Assembly (NCBI GenBank): GCA_946811695.1
Contig: OX328131.1
Coordinates: 12,247,141 to 12,311,140 of the forward strand
Length of the DNA stretch: 64,000 nt
Source of the DNA: Gonocerus acuteangulatus
Lineage: Eukaryota; Arthropoda; Insecta; Hemiptera; Coreidae
Direction of reading: 5' to 3'
Below the pieces are notes generated by a model. That model had not been told where the DNA came from. It made no database searches and saw nothing but the letters and a program-made list of their open reading frames with translations. Shown here one piece after another: positions 1 to 10,698 of the stretch. The position numbers and the translations under genes were made by a program. Every line of letters begins with the position of its first letter. Within the stretch, counting starts at the first letter, position 1.

Positions 1-18
1 AGGACGGTACCTATCGAG

Positions 19-52
19 TATATAAGCTAGCAGGCTGTAGCAGAAGTACAGT
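19..52 (+). promoter_or_regulatory. Core promoter of cuticular gene A (TATA box and initiator)
   Basis: A TATATAA box lies at 19-25 and an ACAGT initiator-like motif at 48-52, about 30 bp downstream, which is normal insect core-promoter spacing. The start codon follows at 82, giving a leader of about 30 nt. The same block is found at genes B-E. The upstream GC box and half-site present at B-E would lie just outside the left edge of the window. Confidence 0.85.
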
Positions 53-81
53 AGTATACAGTACTAGTACCAACACCAAAC

Positions 82-510
82 ATGTACAAGCTAGTGAGTA
101 TATACAGATGGTTATTGGAGAATTTAATAATATAGACTATTTCATTTACAATTGTCTGTATGTTTCAGGTTGTTCTGTTGGCCGCCGTGGCTTCCGCCTC
201 TGCTGGTCTCCTCGCCGCCCCCGCTGTGTCCTACGCTGCCCCAGCCGTAGCATACGCCGCTCCAGCTGTCTCCTACGCTGCCGCTCCCCTCGCCGTCGCC
301 CATGCTCCAGTAGCCACCTCCTATGCTAACACCTACAGGACCAGCTCCACCGTCAGGGCTGTTGCTCCAGTCGCTGCTCTCGCCCACGCTCCAGCCATCT
401 CCTACGCTGCCCCCGTCGCTGCTCCCTATGCTGTTGCCCACGCCCCAGCTTATGCCGCCCCTCTCGCCTACAGGTCTGCCTATGGATATGGAGCTGCTCT
501 TGTCCACTAA
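82..510 (+). CDS. Cuticular protein gene A (low-complexity Ala/Pro/Val/Tyr-rich), two exons
   Basis: Exon 1 is 82-93 (Met-Tyr-Lys-Leu) and exon 2 is 169-510; the 75-bp intron has GTGAGT and TTTCAG ends and phase 0. The product is 117 aa. It starts with a signal peptide ([16 protein letters not shown], likely cut before Gly17). The mature chain is built from [10 protein letters not shown] and VAHAP repeats around a central segment [14 protein letters not shown], and ends in YRSAYGYG. There is no Rebers-Riddiford chitin-binding domain. Such proteins are annotated as cuticle protein 16.5-like and are thought to be secreted structural parts of exoskeleton; that role is inferred from composition. 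The in-frame ATG at 160 sits inside the intron end and is not the real start. A differs from B, C and D by Leu for Val in the VAA-AHAP stretch. It converges on gene B. Confidence 0.93.
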
Positions 511-606
511 GACCATCTAATGTGTAAATAACACCATCAGCAGAATACAAATACAACTCCATTATAAGACTTCCTCTATACAACAATAGTACTATATTTC
601 TTGATC

Positions 607-612
607 AATAAA
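607..612 (+). terminator. Poly(A) signal of gene A
   Basis: AATAAA about 97 nt after the stop codon. The 3' UTR is of the same type as in genes B and D and unlike that of C and E. Confidence 0.8.
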
Positions 613-831
613 TTATTTATTCTGTATAAAGTTTTTATTATAAATTATTGAGTTCCTCTTAATATCACTGATTATCAAATAGTACAACAAATACCTATAA
701 GGTGATAAGATCCTTTCTTTATTTCATCATTGATTATTCCGAAATTAAAATCCATAATTCAATTATGAGTTTAAAATCAATCCCGTTAGAAAAAGGGTTA
801 GTTAGATGTTTCGGACAGATGCCCTGACATT
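613..831. other. Non-coding AT-rich spacer
   Basis: Downstream flank of gene A. No gene, repeat end or RNA is recognised. Confidence 0.5.
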
Positions 832-1300
832 TTAAGGCTTAAAACCTATTGAGATATTCCTAAAATGCTCAGCTAATGTATTTGTTATGTCTTGTCGGTT
901 TGACAGAATTGAGTCATGTATTTTTAGTCCAATTATAGGTGTACAGTATTTTCTGTGGGTGATTTTTTTTAAGGTTGTTCCATAAGTCAGTTTGTGGCGT
1001 GTGTCTGTTAATTGTAGTAAGGGAGTCAATCCAGTATTGCTTTTTGCTCTCTGTGACTACGCGACGGCAGACGGCTTTGGCTTTTTTAAATTTAATTAAG
1101 AATTCAGTGGTAGGGTTTTCTCCTGAATTTGTTGAGAGCGATACGTTTTTCCTTGACTGCCTGCTTGCATGTTTCATTCCACCAAAGGACGGGGAGGTGT
1201 TTTTGTACTGTCCTGGTTTTTGGAATTGAAACTTGGGCGGCTAAAAGCGTTAACACAAAAGAAAAAAAAAAACTATTGAATATTAAATAACTTCCTGTCA
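832..1300 (-). pseudogene. Jockey-like non-LTR retrotransposon fragment (endonuclease-RT linker)
   Basis: Two overlapping minus-strand frames give the linker between endonuclease and reverse transcriptase of Jockey/CR1-type ORF2 proteins. One frame has LPVLWWNETCKQAVKEKR and ALNKFRR. The other has PTTEFLIKFKKAKAVCRR, SKKQYW and TDLWNNLKK. The WWNEECK...R-A...R-YRR...F...A...RR...KK-W pattern is typical of that linker. At least one frameshift separates the halves and neither catalytic domain is present, so this is a dead 5' and 3' truncated copy. The clade is my reading and could be another group of the Jockey superfamily. Confidence 0.72.
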
Positions 1301-1851
1301 TCATTGGTCTATTATATTACGGTTATAGAAGAGGTTGGTAATAAATTATTATTTTGTTTATACATTTTTTTTTTAAATTAGGAATTATAGTTTTATGTTG
1401 CAGATTCTTTCCAAAATTTAATACGTTATTTGAGTATAACTTATTATTAATTTTTTAACCCTATAGATTTATGAAAATAGAAGGATACAATTAATTGTTA
1501 TATAAATAATTAATTGAAAAAATAATATTTGTCATTTAATAATCAGATTTATTACCTACCGGAAGTTACTATTACTACTATTATTATTATTACTATTACT
1601 ATGGTCTATGGCCTTCATCAAGGCACTTTAAGAGCAGTGGCAGTCTTAACAATTAAGAAAGAGCTCCTAAAGGGCAAATGTATTATTAAAATAATATTTT
1701 TGTATTTCTTAAAATACAGCTTTTACTAAATATGTTATGACTCCTGTAATTAACGGGAAGATTCAAGATTGGCCCGTTTGCGCTCAACCATTAACAAAAA
1801 TGATACGCTTTTGATATAATTTGGAATAAATGTACTTCGTCAGCTATTACA
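1301..1851. repeat. AT-rich spacer with ACT/ATT microsatellite
   Basis: Nothing gene-like. A short imperfect ACT/ATT trinucleotide run lies at about 1566-1604. Confidence 0.6.
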
Positions 1852-1922
1852 TACTTAGAGTTTTGAGTTTATAGGTTTCCATGGAAACCTATAAACTCAA
1901 AACTCTAAGTACCTGCAGGTAC
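1852..1922. repeat. Perfect 60-bp palindrome plus adjoining 14-bp palindrome
   Basis: 1852-1911 is a perfect inverted repeat with no spacer, centred on CCATGG at 1879-1884; each 30-bp arm starts TACTTAGAGTTTTGAG. It overlaps a second perfect palindrome, GTACCTGCAGGTAC, at 1909-1922. Uninterrupted palindromes of this size are unstable in many cloning hosts, so the stretch should be checked in raw reads. Confidence 0.95.
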
Positions 1923-2279
1923 ACATTAAATAGGTAAGAAGACGTGGAAAATCCAATGAAACTATTATTTATGCCATATCTAAAACATTATTTTTTTTCT
2001 AAAAAATAGTTTGAAATGATCTACAATTTTTCAGATTATTCCAATATTTTACTCCATGTAAAAATGTTGGTATGCTGAGAAAGTGACAGAAAAAAATATT
2101 CATTATTAGAGATTAGTGATTTAAAATTGTTTTCGAGTAGAAGTTTTTAATATTTGATATCCGAAAAAATTATTTAGCTTATAAAAACAAAACAAAAAAA
2201 AACTATGTTTCCTGCCAAAATATGCCAATATGCCATGTTGCAATACAAACAGCAAACTTATAAATTTTTTATATTTTTT
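1923..2279. other. AT-rich spacer
   Basis: No gene or recognisable element; it ends in a poly(T) run leading into the SINE fragment. Confidence 0.5.
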
Positions 2280-2420
2280 TTTTTTTTACGGCGCATCTAC
2301 ATCTAGGCCATTAGCGCCGACATCCAGGGTACAGCGAGGAATTCCCCCAAAAGCCGTGGGGTGAGAAAATTCCTGCCGCCGCACAGTGCAACGAAGTACT
2401 GAGGATTATGGACAAAAATC
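2280..2420 (-). repeat. 5'-truncated SINE (family with GATGCGCCGTAAAA tail)
   Basis: Read on the minus strand, the stretch ends in GATGCGCCGTAAAAAAA, the same 3' terminus and A-tail as the tRNA-headed SINE at 52221-52426. The tRNA-like head is missing. Its upstream part (CACTGTGCGGCGG) resembles the sequence next to the tRNA-like head at 3325-3399, so the two may be pieces of one family. Confidence 0.6.
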
Positions 2421-3324
2421 ATTAACCACTAGTTATTTTCAAATAAACATTTTTATTAATTTAAATCAACTCAAAACAAGGTAACAATCTTTTTTATGTC
2501 TGCCTCTAAGGAAACCGGAAGGGCCATCAGGGCGTGAATATTTTTTTTCTCGATAAAAATTAATAACAATTTCTTCTAAGTTGATATATTGTTTCAACCA
2601 GTATTTATATGAGAGTTTTTTTCTCTACGGTGAACACGTTCCCACATTTTTTACATATAATATAAGACCAAAGTGGCAGTCTTTTTACTATTTCTTTAGG
2701 AGCATCCTGCAGATTAAATTGAATCATTTGCCCAAGGATTAATACCGTCTTCTTGGATTTATCCACATTTTTTCAAATTTGGAAGAAAAAATAAATTGCA
2801 TAATGTGATGGATCTAAAAATACAAATCTTTGGAATCGGCCAATTTCGGCAAACTAAATTGCCCTCACTACATTATACTTGAGGTAAACTTTAAGCTCTA
2901 AAAAACTTGGGATGTTTTCAGATGAAGTTTTTTTGCTATGGTCTATCAAAATTTTGTACTTAAGAAAAATTTCAAAGATCAATGAAGAATAATTCAGGAT
3001 AAATAATAAGGAAGTAATTATTCATAATCAAATTATATCTGATAAAAAAGGAATAATTTTGAAGTAATTTCCTTCGGATGACTTAATAAAAACACTGACC
3101 TATCTAACGAGAGAGGTTTAAACTGATTGTTGGTATGAAACAGGTTTTAAAGACTTTGCCTAGTTTATAATACTGCTAATGTGTTTGTTGATCAAAATAA
3201 AACTAATATTTATTAGTTTTATACGATTTTAATTCCTTAAATAGTTTCTAAACTTAGCTAGAGGATTAAAAATTAAATATAAGAAAACAAAAATTTGGGT
3301 TTTTGTCCATTGGACGTTACACTG
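2421..3324. other. AT-rich DNA without recognised gene
   Basis: Many in-frame stops on both strands. A short minus-strand frame near 2620-2730 reads KEIVKRLPLWSYIICKKCG, with a CxxC pair. This could be a decayed zinc-ribbon or transposon remnant, but I cannot place it. Confidence 0.4.
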
Positions 3325-3399
3325 TGCGCCGGTGGGAATCGAACCCACCATCTCCCGCTTATGAATCCAAGGCGCTAGCCACTAGACCACGGGAGACTC
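3325..3399 (-). repeat. tRNA-derived SINE head
   Basis: On the minus strand an excellent A box (TGGTCTAGTGGC, 3388-3399) and a perfect B box (GGGTTCGATTCCC, 3334-3346) are present, with a paired T stem (GTGGG/CCCAC). The acceptor stem pairs badly (3 of 7 positions mismatch) and the anticodon stem is decayed, so it is not a functional tRNA gene. An RNA polymerase III-transcribed SINE head is the best reading. Confidence 0.65.
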
Positions 3400-3537
3400 T
3401 CATACTTATTAATCTTTCGAAAATTCATTCATTGTTAGGTAAAAGGATGTTCTTAATAATTTGAAAATAAAATTTGATTTGGCAATAAAATTTTTAAATT
3501 TATAAAAGTTTTTGAAATGACTTGATTACATTGATAA

Positions 3538-3846
3538 GCAGCTCCCGTATATGTGGTAGTTCAATATCCCCAGGGAATCTATCAAGATTGATTTCGTAAG
3601 GATACAGAGTTTGTTGGGATCCACGCCTAGTTCTTGTTGGAAGTCACAAGTAAGTTTTGGTATAGTCCCTCTCGCCCCGAACCATAGGGCTACAACAACA
3701 TACTCCCTTCATTGCTTTGTTAACTTCTTCTGCCTGTAAGGGATTATTTGTCTTGTTACTCAAAGTTGGATCAATGTTGTAAGCCGTTGTGGATTTTTCT
3801 CTAAAGGCACTGATATCGGCATATCCTGGCGAGCCGTCATTATTAA
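3538..3846 (-). pseudogene. Retroelement ORF C-terminal fragment
   Basis: Minus-strand frames read ADISAFREKSTTAYNIDPT, then after one frameshift ALWFGARGTIPKLTCDF and SILIDSLGILNYHIYG. I recall the pattern (..FREKS..AYNIDPT.. then ..GARGTIP..) from the region after reverse transcriptase in arthropod retroelement polyproteins. There is no RT motif within the fragment itself. The identification as retroelement is moderately sure; the clade is not assigned. Confidence 0.5.
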
Positions 3847-3860
3847 CACCATAAACTTCT

Positions 3861-4422
3861 TAGAAGTGTTTTCTGAAATATATGTAGAAGTATCCATTAT
3901 ATACTGCTGAATGAATAACAGCATTTATTTAGAAAAAAAAAGTATTTACATGAAAAACAAACAAGCCCAATACCAAAGACACTGACTATAACCCGACTGC
4001 CAGATTGTAGTTAGTACTTTTTGAATCATGCTAAGCTAATAAACGGAACAACAGCATTACCGCCGTGATCAAAGCAAACTCTAAGTAAATAGTATTTCAA
4101 GCATTAAATAAAATAACAAGAACTGCTGGTAAGTCAAAGATAGGAGCATGCTATATTTTTACTAATTCTAAGTCTGTGCTCCTTTACTGATGATAAGAGA
4201 AATTGAATGCCAATTTTATGTGGCTACATAATTAATTGGTTGAAAATTACAAATATATTCTTGCATACAGGTAGTCTGATGAAAGAAGACGTGTTTGTGA
4301 AATTTAAAAAAAAAAAAAAAAAAAATAGATCTTATTACCTAACAGGCATTTCTTTTAAGATTTGATAAACTGTGCTATTCAGAGGTATTAAATTGCATAA
4401 ATACTTTATACAGAATAAATAA
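3861..4422. other. Spacer downstream of gene B
   Basis: AT-rich, with an A-run at about 4306-4325. No gene or element end recognised. Confidence 0.5.
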
Positions 4423-4428
4423 TTTATT
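4423..4428 (-). terminator. Poly(A) signal of gene B
   Basis: AATAAA on the minus strand about 97 nt after the stop. The 3' UTR matches that of genes A and D. Confidence 0.8.
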
Positions 4429-4524
4429 GATGGAGAAATATAGTACTATTGTTGTATAGAGGAAGTCTTATAATGGAGTTGTATTTGTATTCTGCTGATG
4501 GTGTTATTTACACATTAGATGGTC

Positions 4525-4953
4525 TTAGTGGACAAGAGCAGCTCCATATCCATAGGCAGACCTGTAGGCGAGAGGGGCGGCATAAGCTGGGGCGTGGGCA
4601 ACAGCATAGGGAGCAGCGACGGGGGCAGCGTAGGAGATGGCTGGAGCGTGGGCGACAGCAGCGACTGGAGCAACAGCCCTGACGGTGGAGCTGGTCCTGT
4701 AGGTGTTAGCATAGGAGGTGGCTACTGGAGCATGGGCGACGGCGAGGGGAGCGGCAGCGTAGGAGACAGCTGGAGCGGCGTATGCTACGGCTGGGGCAGC
4801 GTAGGACACAGCGGGGGCGGCGAGGAGACCAGCAGAGGCGGAAGCCACGGCGGCCAACAGAACAACCTGAAACATCCAGACAATTGTAAATGAAATAGTC
4901 TATATTATTAAATTCTCCAATAACCAACTGTATATACTCACTAGCTTGTACAT
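4525..4953 (-). CDS. Cuticular protein gene B, two exons
   Basis: Exon 1 is 4942-4953 (Met-Tyr-Lys-Leu) and exon 2 is 4525-4866, with a 75-bp GT-AG intron. The product is 117 aa and differs from A at a single residue (Val instead of Leu in VAAVAHAP), with the same signal peptide and AAPAV/VAHAP repeats. Structural exoskeleton role is inferred from composition. With A it forms an inverted duplication of about 640 bp arms (promoter to poly(A) signal) around a 3.8-kb spacer. The similarity covers leader, intron and 3' UTR, so the copies are young or homogenised by gene conversion. Confidence 0.93.
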
Positions 4954-5009
4954 GTTTGGTGTTGGTACTAGTACTGTATACTACTGTACTTCTGCTACAG
5001 CCTGCTAGC

Positions 5010-5066
5010 TTATATACTCGATAGGTACCGTCCTTGTCAAGAGTAGGGGAGGCGGGGCTTGACCTT
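5010..5066 (-). promoter_or_regulatory. Proximal promoter module of gene B
   Basis: On the minus strand, from distal to proximal: AAGGTCA (5060-5066), a GC-rich box (GCCCCGCCTCCCCTACTC), CAAGGACGGTACC, and TATATAA (5010-5016). The same order and spacing occurs at genes C, D and E. AGGTCA is the half-site for orphan nuclear receptors such as FTZ-F1, which activates cuticle genes in other insects; binding here is inference. Confidence 0.75.
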
Positions 5067-6030
5067 CACAGGCCTGTCTGGTTCAAGTTGCATTGCTCAT
5101 TCTAAGTAAATATAGCCTAATTTTCGAAATGCTCGAAATATCAATAAGCCTTTTCTTTTCCATATTTCTTTATTGAATAAAATATACTTAATTATATTGA
5201 TAACTCAGATTTATTTTAAATTTTGACCAAAATAAGTGAATTCCTTGTTTCTATTTACTGAAAATATTTCCTTATATTCCTCTTTTAAACTATAAAGGAA
5301 TTTTATTTTTTTTCAATCGAGGAATATGTTTGTTGTTTAGAAATTCAAAATGTTCTAAAAATACATTTCGAACGAATGCTAAAAGGGGCTGCATCATGTG
5401 CTTCAGCGTGTTTCTAAATATTTCATTCTCTGTAATATTATTTGCTTAAGTTTAGTTGAAGAAATACTATATAAATTACTAGCTACTGTGCTGATTGTTT
5501 TGTTATAGGCATAGATTTATAATCGCATTATAGTTTTACGCAAATATCAAAAAGTCTAACTCGCAGGAATTAGCAAAGAAATTGCCAAGTTGGAATTGCA
5601 AAAATAAGTGAGAGGGTATTATACGGTTCTTGACAATGTATTAAGGGCTAAAACTTGGTCCAATACTATGAAACCATAACTTTCATAGGCAAATTGTTTT
5701 TGGAAGTGGGCCGGAACTTGGCCTCTTTTTTTCAACGTTAGTATTTATGGGGGATATCATTGAACAACGTATTTTGGAAGAAATTAGTTCTGAAACTTAT
5801 TATACGTGTTTTCACTTATTTTCCTCGACAGATGCAATTTGTCCTGCACAAAAATACAAAGAAATAACATATGAAGCAAATAAAAGCGAATCATGAAAAA
5901 AGAAGGGGTCTAAAAGAGAAGCGAAAAGGGTGAAATTGGAAACACTACAAAACGAGAAAGGAATAGACTAAGATACCCCGAATTCAGATGGAATAAAATA
6001 TGACATCTTGAGCCAAATACTGATTACCGT
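5067..6030. other. Intergenic DNA with decayed dispersed repeats
   Basis: No gene. ACTAGCTACTGTGCTG at about 5478 resembles the Helitron-like 3' terminus seen reversed at 22983. The stretch at 5549-5578 is a weak minus-strand copy of the shared CCTGCGAGTCGGACTTTTT tail motif. Confidence 0.4.
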
Positions 6031-6187
6031 AAAATAAGGTCACATAAGTACAGTGTAAATTGCTAAAAACCTATACTGTTTATATATGCTGATATATTTG
6101 TCTGAGAGCGAACAGATGAATGTATATCGTACCTATATATTTGTCTGTTCACACTCTTAGAGCAGAGTTCGACCCTTTGGTAACAGT
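6031..6187. repeat. Direct repeat copy 1 with internal inverted repeat
   Basis: About 157 bp starting AAAATAAGGTCACATAAG is repeated at 6679-6838 with a few substitutions. Inside it GAGCGAACAGATGAAT and its near reverse complement flank a TA-rich centre, so a transcript could fold into a hairpin. Confidence 0.85.
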
Positions 6188-6678
6188 TGTTGCTTTGGTA
6201 ACAAATGATTCTTTTTTTATGTTTCTTGTTTTACTAGCAAATTCGTTTTACTGTTATAATCAACTGTAAATATTTGCTTCATGGCGAATAAAATTCCATT
6301 CTGTCATGGGTTAAATCTTTCTATAAAATAAGAAATAACGATAACTTCAGTTAGAGGCTGTGAGGAAGGTTATATAGATAGGAGAATTCAAAACAAACCT
6401 ATGCATACACCATCATGGTTAGCCACAGCCATCATGATTACCACACCCACTCCAAACTTATTACCAATACCTTTCACAGTTTCTTGGCTTATTTTACTAA
6501 AATACTAATTCTACTGATAAATGCAATTGAAAACAAAAACAACCAATTAAAAAGTGAGTTAAACAAAGACAAAACCCCGTTCACAAGAAAAAACACATTA
6601 TAAGTTTTAAACACTTATATCTCTGATTGACATTGCCCCACCAAATATTGCTTCAGAACCTTTTTTTGTAGAAAATTT
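6188..6678. other. Spacer between the direct repeats
   Basis: No gene. The stretch at about 6600-6670 (cacttatatctctgattg followed by acattgccccacc) belongs to the dispersed repeat also seen near 23260 and 53980 and, inverted, near 51640, 58230 and 60390. Confidence 0.5.
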
Positions 6679-6838
6679 AAAATAAGGTCACATAAGTACA
6701 GTGTTGTTAAATTGGTAAATACCTATACTGTTTATAAATGCTGATATATTTATCTGAGAGCGAACAGATGAATATATATCGTACCTATATATTTGTCTGT
6801 TCGCATTCTTTGAGCAGAGTTCGACCCTTTGGTAACTG
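6679..6838. repeat. Direct repeat copy 2, abutting the satellite
   Basis: Second copy of the 6031-6187 sequence. It ends about 30 bp before the 19-bp satellite begins. Confidence 0.85.
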
Positions 6839-6868
6839 TTAAATGAAAATATCTTAGTAGTATTGACT

Positions 6869-8446
6869 TGTACTAATTCCACCACACTGAACTAATTCCA
6901 CCACGCTGTACTAATTCCACCACACTGAACTAATTCCACCAAACTGAACTAATTCCACCACGCTGTACTAATTCCACCACACTGAACTAATTCCACCACA
7001 CTGAACTAATTCCACCAAACTGAACTAATTCCACCAAACTGAACTAATGTAACCACACTGAACTAATTCCACCACGCTCTACTAATTCCACCGAACTGAA
7101 CTAATGTAACCACACTGTACTAATTCCACCACACTGTACTAATTCCACCACACTGAACTAATTCCACCACACTGAACTAATTCCACCACACTGTACTAAT
7201 TCCACCACACTGAACTAATTCCACCACACTGAACTAATTCCACCACGCTGTACTAATTCCACCACACTGAACTAATTCCACCACGCTGTACTAATTCCAC
7301 CACACTGAACTAATTCCACCACACTGTACTAATTCCACCACACTGTACTAATTCCACCACGCTGTACTAATTCCACCACACTGAACTAATTCCACCACGC
7401 TGTACTAATTCCACCACACTGAACTAATTCCACCACACTGAACTAATTCCACCACACTGAACTAATTCCACCACACTGTACTAATTCCACCACACTGAAC
7501 TAATTCCACCACACTGAACTAATTCCACCACGCTGTACTAATTCCACCACACTGAACTAATTCCACCACACTGTACTAATTCCACCACACTGTACTAATT
7601 CCACCACGCTGTACTAATTCCACCAAACTGAACTAATTCCACCACGCTGTAATAATTCCACCACACTGAACTAATTCCACCAAACTGAACTAATTCCACC
7701 ACACTGTACTAATTCCACCACACTGAACTAATTCCACCACACTGTACTAATTCCACCACGCTGTACTAATTCCACCACACTGAACTAATTCCACCACACT
7801 GTACTAATTCCACCACACTGTACTAATTCCACCACGCTGTACTAATTCCACCAAACTGAACTAATTCCACCACACTGTACTAATTCCACCACGCTGTACT
7901 AATTCCACCAAACTGAACTAATTCCACCACACTGTACTAATTCCACCACACTGTACTAATTCCACCACGCTGTACTAATTCCACCACACTGAACTAATTC
8001 CACCACACTGAACTAATTCCACCACGCTGTACTAATTCCACCACGCTGTACTAATTCCACCACACTGAACTAATTCCACCACGCTGTACTAATTCCACCA
8101 CACTGTACTAATTCCACCACGCTGTACTAATTCCACCACACTGAACTAATTCCACCACACTGTACTAATTCCACCACGCTGTACTAATTCCACCACACTG
8201 AACTAATTCCACCACGCTGTACTAATTCCACCACACTGTACTAATTCCACCACGCTGTACTAATTCCACCACACTGTACTAATTCCACCACGCTGTACTA
8301 ATTCCACCACACTGAACTAATTCCACCACACTGAACTAATTCCACCACACTGTGCTAATGTAACCACACTGTACTAATTCCACCACACTGTACTAATGTA
8401 ACCACACTGTACTAATTCCACCACACTGTACTAATGTAACCACATT
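6869..8446. repeat. 19-bp satellite array, about 83 units
   Basis: The unit is ACTAATTCCACCACACTGA or close variants (CACGCTGT, CACACTGT, CAAACTGA). Variants recur in pairs and blocks, giving a partial 38-bp and longer higher-order pattern. For example, a run of variants near 7270-7400 recurs near 7520-7640. Units with TGTAACC instead of TTCCACC occur near the two ends (7043, 7102 and 8356-8440), as expected for array edges escaping homogenisation. Nineteen is not a multiple of three and the unit has stops in its frames, so it is not coding. Confidence 0.97.
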
Positions 8447-8644
8447 TTATGGCACACTATTCAGCCTATATTTTGGTCTTATTCGTATATGGTCGTCGCA
8501 GAGTCGGGCGGTCCCACGGTAATGTTGGACATTACAAAAATAAACCTTTTAATTTAGGATTTTGATTGTATTTTTAGTACCAAATAAACCCTTTTATATG
8601 GAGCACATTGATTTTTAGCCATATTATTGTATTGGTTTTTATAT
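8447..8644. other. Spacer between satellite and LTR element
   Basis: No feature recognised. The last bases, AAAT (8645-8648), form the left target duplication. Confidence 0.5.
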
Positions 8645-8648
8645 AAAT

Positions 8649-9757
8649 TGTGACGTGGCGCCCTGCGGGGAGTGAGAACCTGCTTGCTCTACCTCTTTGG
8701 ACTGATAACATTTTGTGTTTTTTATTTTATTCCGAATTCGCACCACTTGTAAATGTCTACTATCCACCAAAGATAGTCAATTTTCTTCTCCATTTTGGAT
8801 GTAATGGTTTTTGTATACAAAGATTTTTATTCTTCTGTTTTTTTTCCCGTGGTCGGTAGGCCTTGGAAAGGAGGCGTCGGTTCTAGGAGAGTCTGGGAAG
8901 AATGGCGTCCTAGAAGCATGTGCTAGAAAAAGTTTTTTTTGTAATATTGAGGTTTCCAGCTTTTAAGGAGGGACTGAGGCGCCCTTTTTGTTAACAATGA
9001 AAATGAAGATCCAGTAGCACGAAGAGGCGGCATTTGTCTTCTCCGTTTATCGTTTTGGCCGAACATGTGATTGGAACTCCATGTGGTAGGCTTTTAGAGC
9101 ATATTGTGGGACATATGAGTGAGTAACCCATACATTTTATCTTCTGCTGGACAAAAGTCTCCACGTTTCATTTATCTCCAGGCCTCATTTAAAATATTTT
9201 TTTTTTTTGCCGTTCAAGTACTGCCATGAGTGCAAGTAACTATATTGTGCTTAGTTTAAAAATTTGGGAAAAGTTAAGTTTACTATCGCTAAATAAGTTA
9301 TTGGCAATGCCAGATTACCAAAATTTTGTGTTGTTGTAATTTGATATTGGTGGCTATGCCAGGTTGTGGAATTGTACATGTATTTGCAATTCAATAATTC
9401 TTCACTATGTGTTTACTATGCCAATTTATTGGATAGTTATGGACTTCAGTTTTATCGTCATGTATTATTCTCATGTAATTATTGGCCAGGCCAGACTATG
9501 GAATTTTATGAGTTTTTTTTGAGAATTGTCTTTTCCCAAATTAAATATATTTGATATATATGTGTTTATGCCTCTATCGAAAGTCTATTTTTGGCTTCTT
9601 CCCAGATTACTGATTGTATCTGGTGTATGTTCATGATTTTATTCAAAGTCTATATTTTTGCTTCTTCCCAGATTACTGATTGTATCTGGTGTATGTTCAT
9701 GATTTTATTCAAAGTCTATATTTTTGCTTCTTCCCAGTTTGATAATTATATCTGGTG

Positions 9758-9818
<61 letters not shown>

Positions 9819-10518
9819 TTATGCTTTTATTAAGAGTCTAATTTTGTTCTTCCCAAATTACTGATAGTATCTGGTGTATATGCATATATGTTTATCTATC
9901 GATATATTTTACTATATTATTCAATATTTGAATAATATTAATCCTTCTTGATATTTCTATGTATTAATGATATTTAAAATATATATATACAAGCTTACCC
10001 TTTATTGGGAATTTATTTTTTTTTTTTTGGTATTCATAGATATTGATTGTGTTTGGGTATATGGGTTTGAATAATATTAATCCTTCTTGATATTTCTATG
10101 TATTAATGACATTTAAAATATGTATATACAAGCTTACCCTTTATTGGGAATTTATTTTATTTTTTTTGGTATTCATAGATATTGATTGTGTTTGGGTATA
10201 TGGGTGTTTACATTTTTATTGGGAACTATTTGTGGTATTTCAAGATATTTACTATATTTAAGGTATATATATATATAGGTATATGTATTTGTTTTTTTTT
10301 TTTTCTGGGAACCTTTTGTACTTATCTCAATATAGTTACCAGCTCTGAGTATCTTGTTGTGTTCTTTGGGAATCATGGGTTTCATACCTCATTGAACCTG
10401 GCTATCCGTTGGTCTATCCGGATAAATTGTACCACCCCAGGTGTTGGTAAGTGAGTCTCGCTTTAAACTGTTTTTCTTTTGTTTTAATATTCTTTCAAAT
10501 TAAATTTATTTCGGTACA
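8649..10518 (+). repeat. Left LTR (1870 bp)
   Basis: Begins TGTGACGTGGCGCC and ends CGGTACA (TG...CA ends). It has an internal duplicated stretch of about 65 bp (9603-9740), a (TA)n tract (9762-9819) and a tandem duplication of about 139 bp (units at 9927 and 10066). Apart from indels it differs from the right LTR by only a handful of bases. Confidence 0.93.
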
Positions 10519-10524
10519 ATTTAA

Positions 10525-10537
10525 TGGCGCCCGAACA
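10525..10537 (+). other. Primer-binding site, tRNA-Lys type
   Basis: TGGCGCCCGAACA starts 6 bp after the left LTR. It matches the first 13 bases of the classical Lys(UUU) tRNA primer site. Confidence 0.8.
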
Positions 10538-10698
10538 TTTGACTTTTGGTTCCACTTTTATTTGGTAATTTAGCTTCTTATGTCACATAGATTTTTATAA
10601 TCGCTCTTCTTTGTCTAATATCTGTCTTACCCTAGTAGTGGTTAGTTCCTATTTTTATTCTATATTTATTTAGTCTCGTTTCTTGTATAATTGTCATC

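Noticed and set aside
142..516. Open frames of 120-160 codons antisense to the cuticular genes (also near 4519, 26652, 33184, 38356 and 45287)
   Set aside because: They mirror the Ala/Pro codon pattern of exon 2 (Gly/Ser-rich antisense), cross no splice logic and exist only because the sense strand is low complexity.
3325..3399. A functional tRNA gene on the minus strand
   Set aside because: A and B boxes and T stem are good, but acceptor and anticodon stems do not pair, so it is scored as a SINE head.
6869..8446. A CRISPR-like or protein-coding repeat
   Set aside because: Units are contiguous with no spacers, and the 19-bp period breaks every reading frame.
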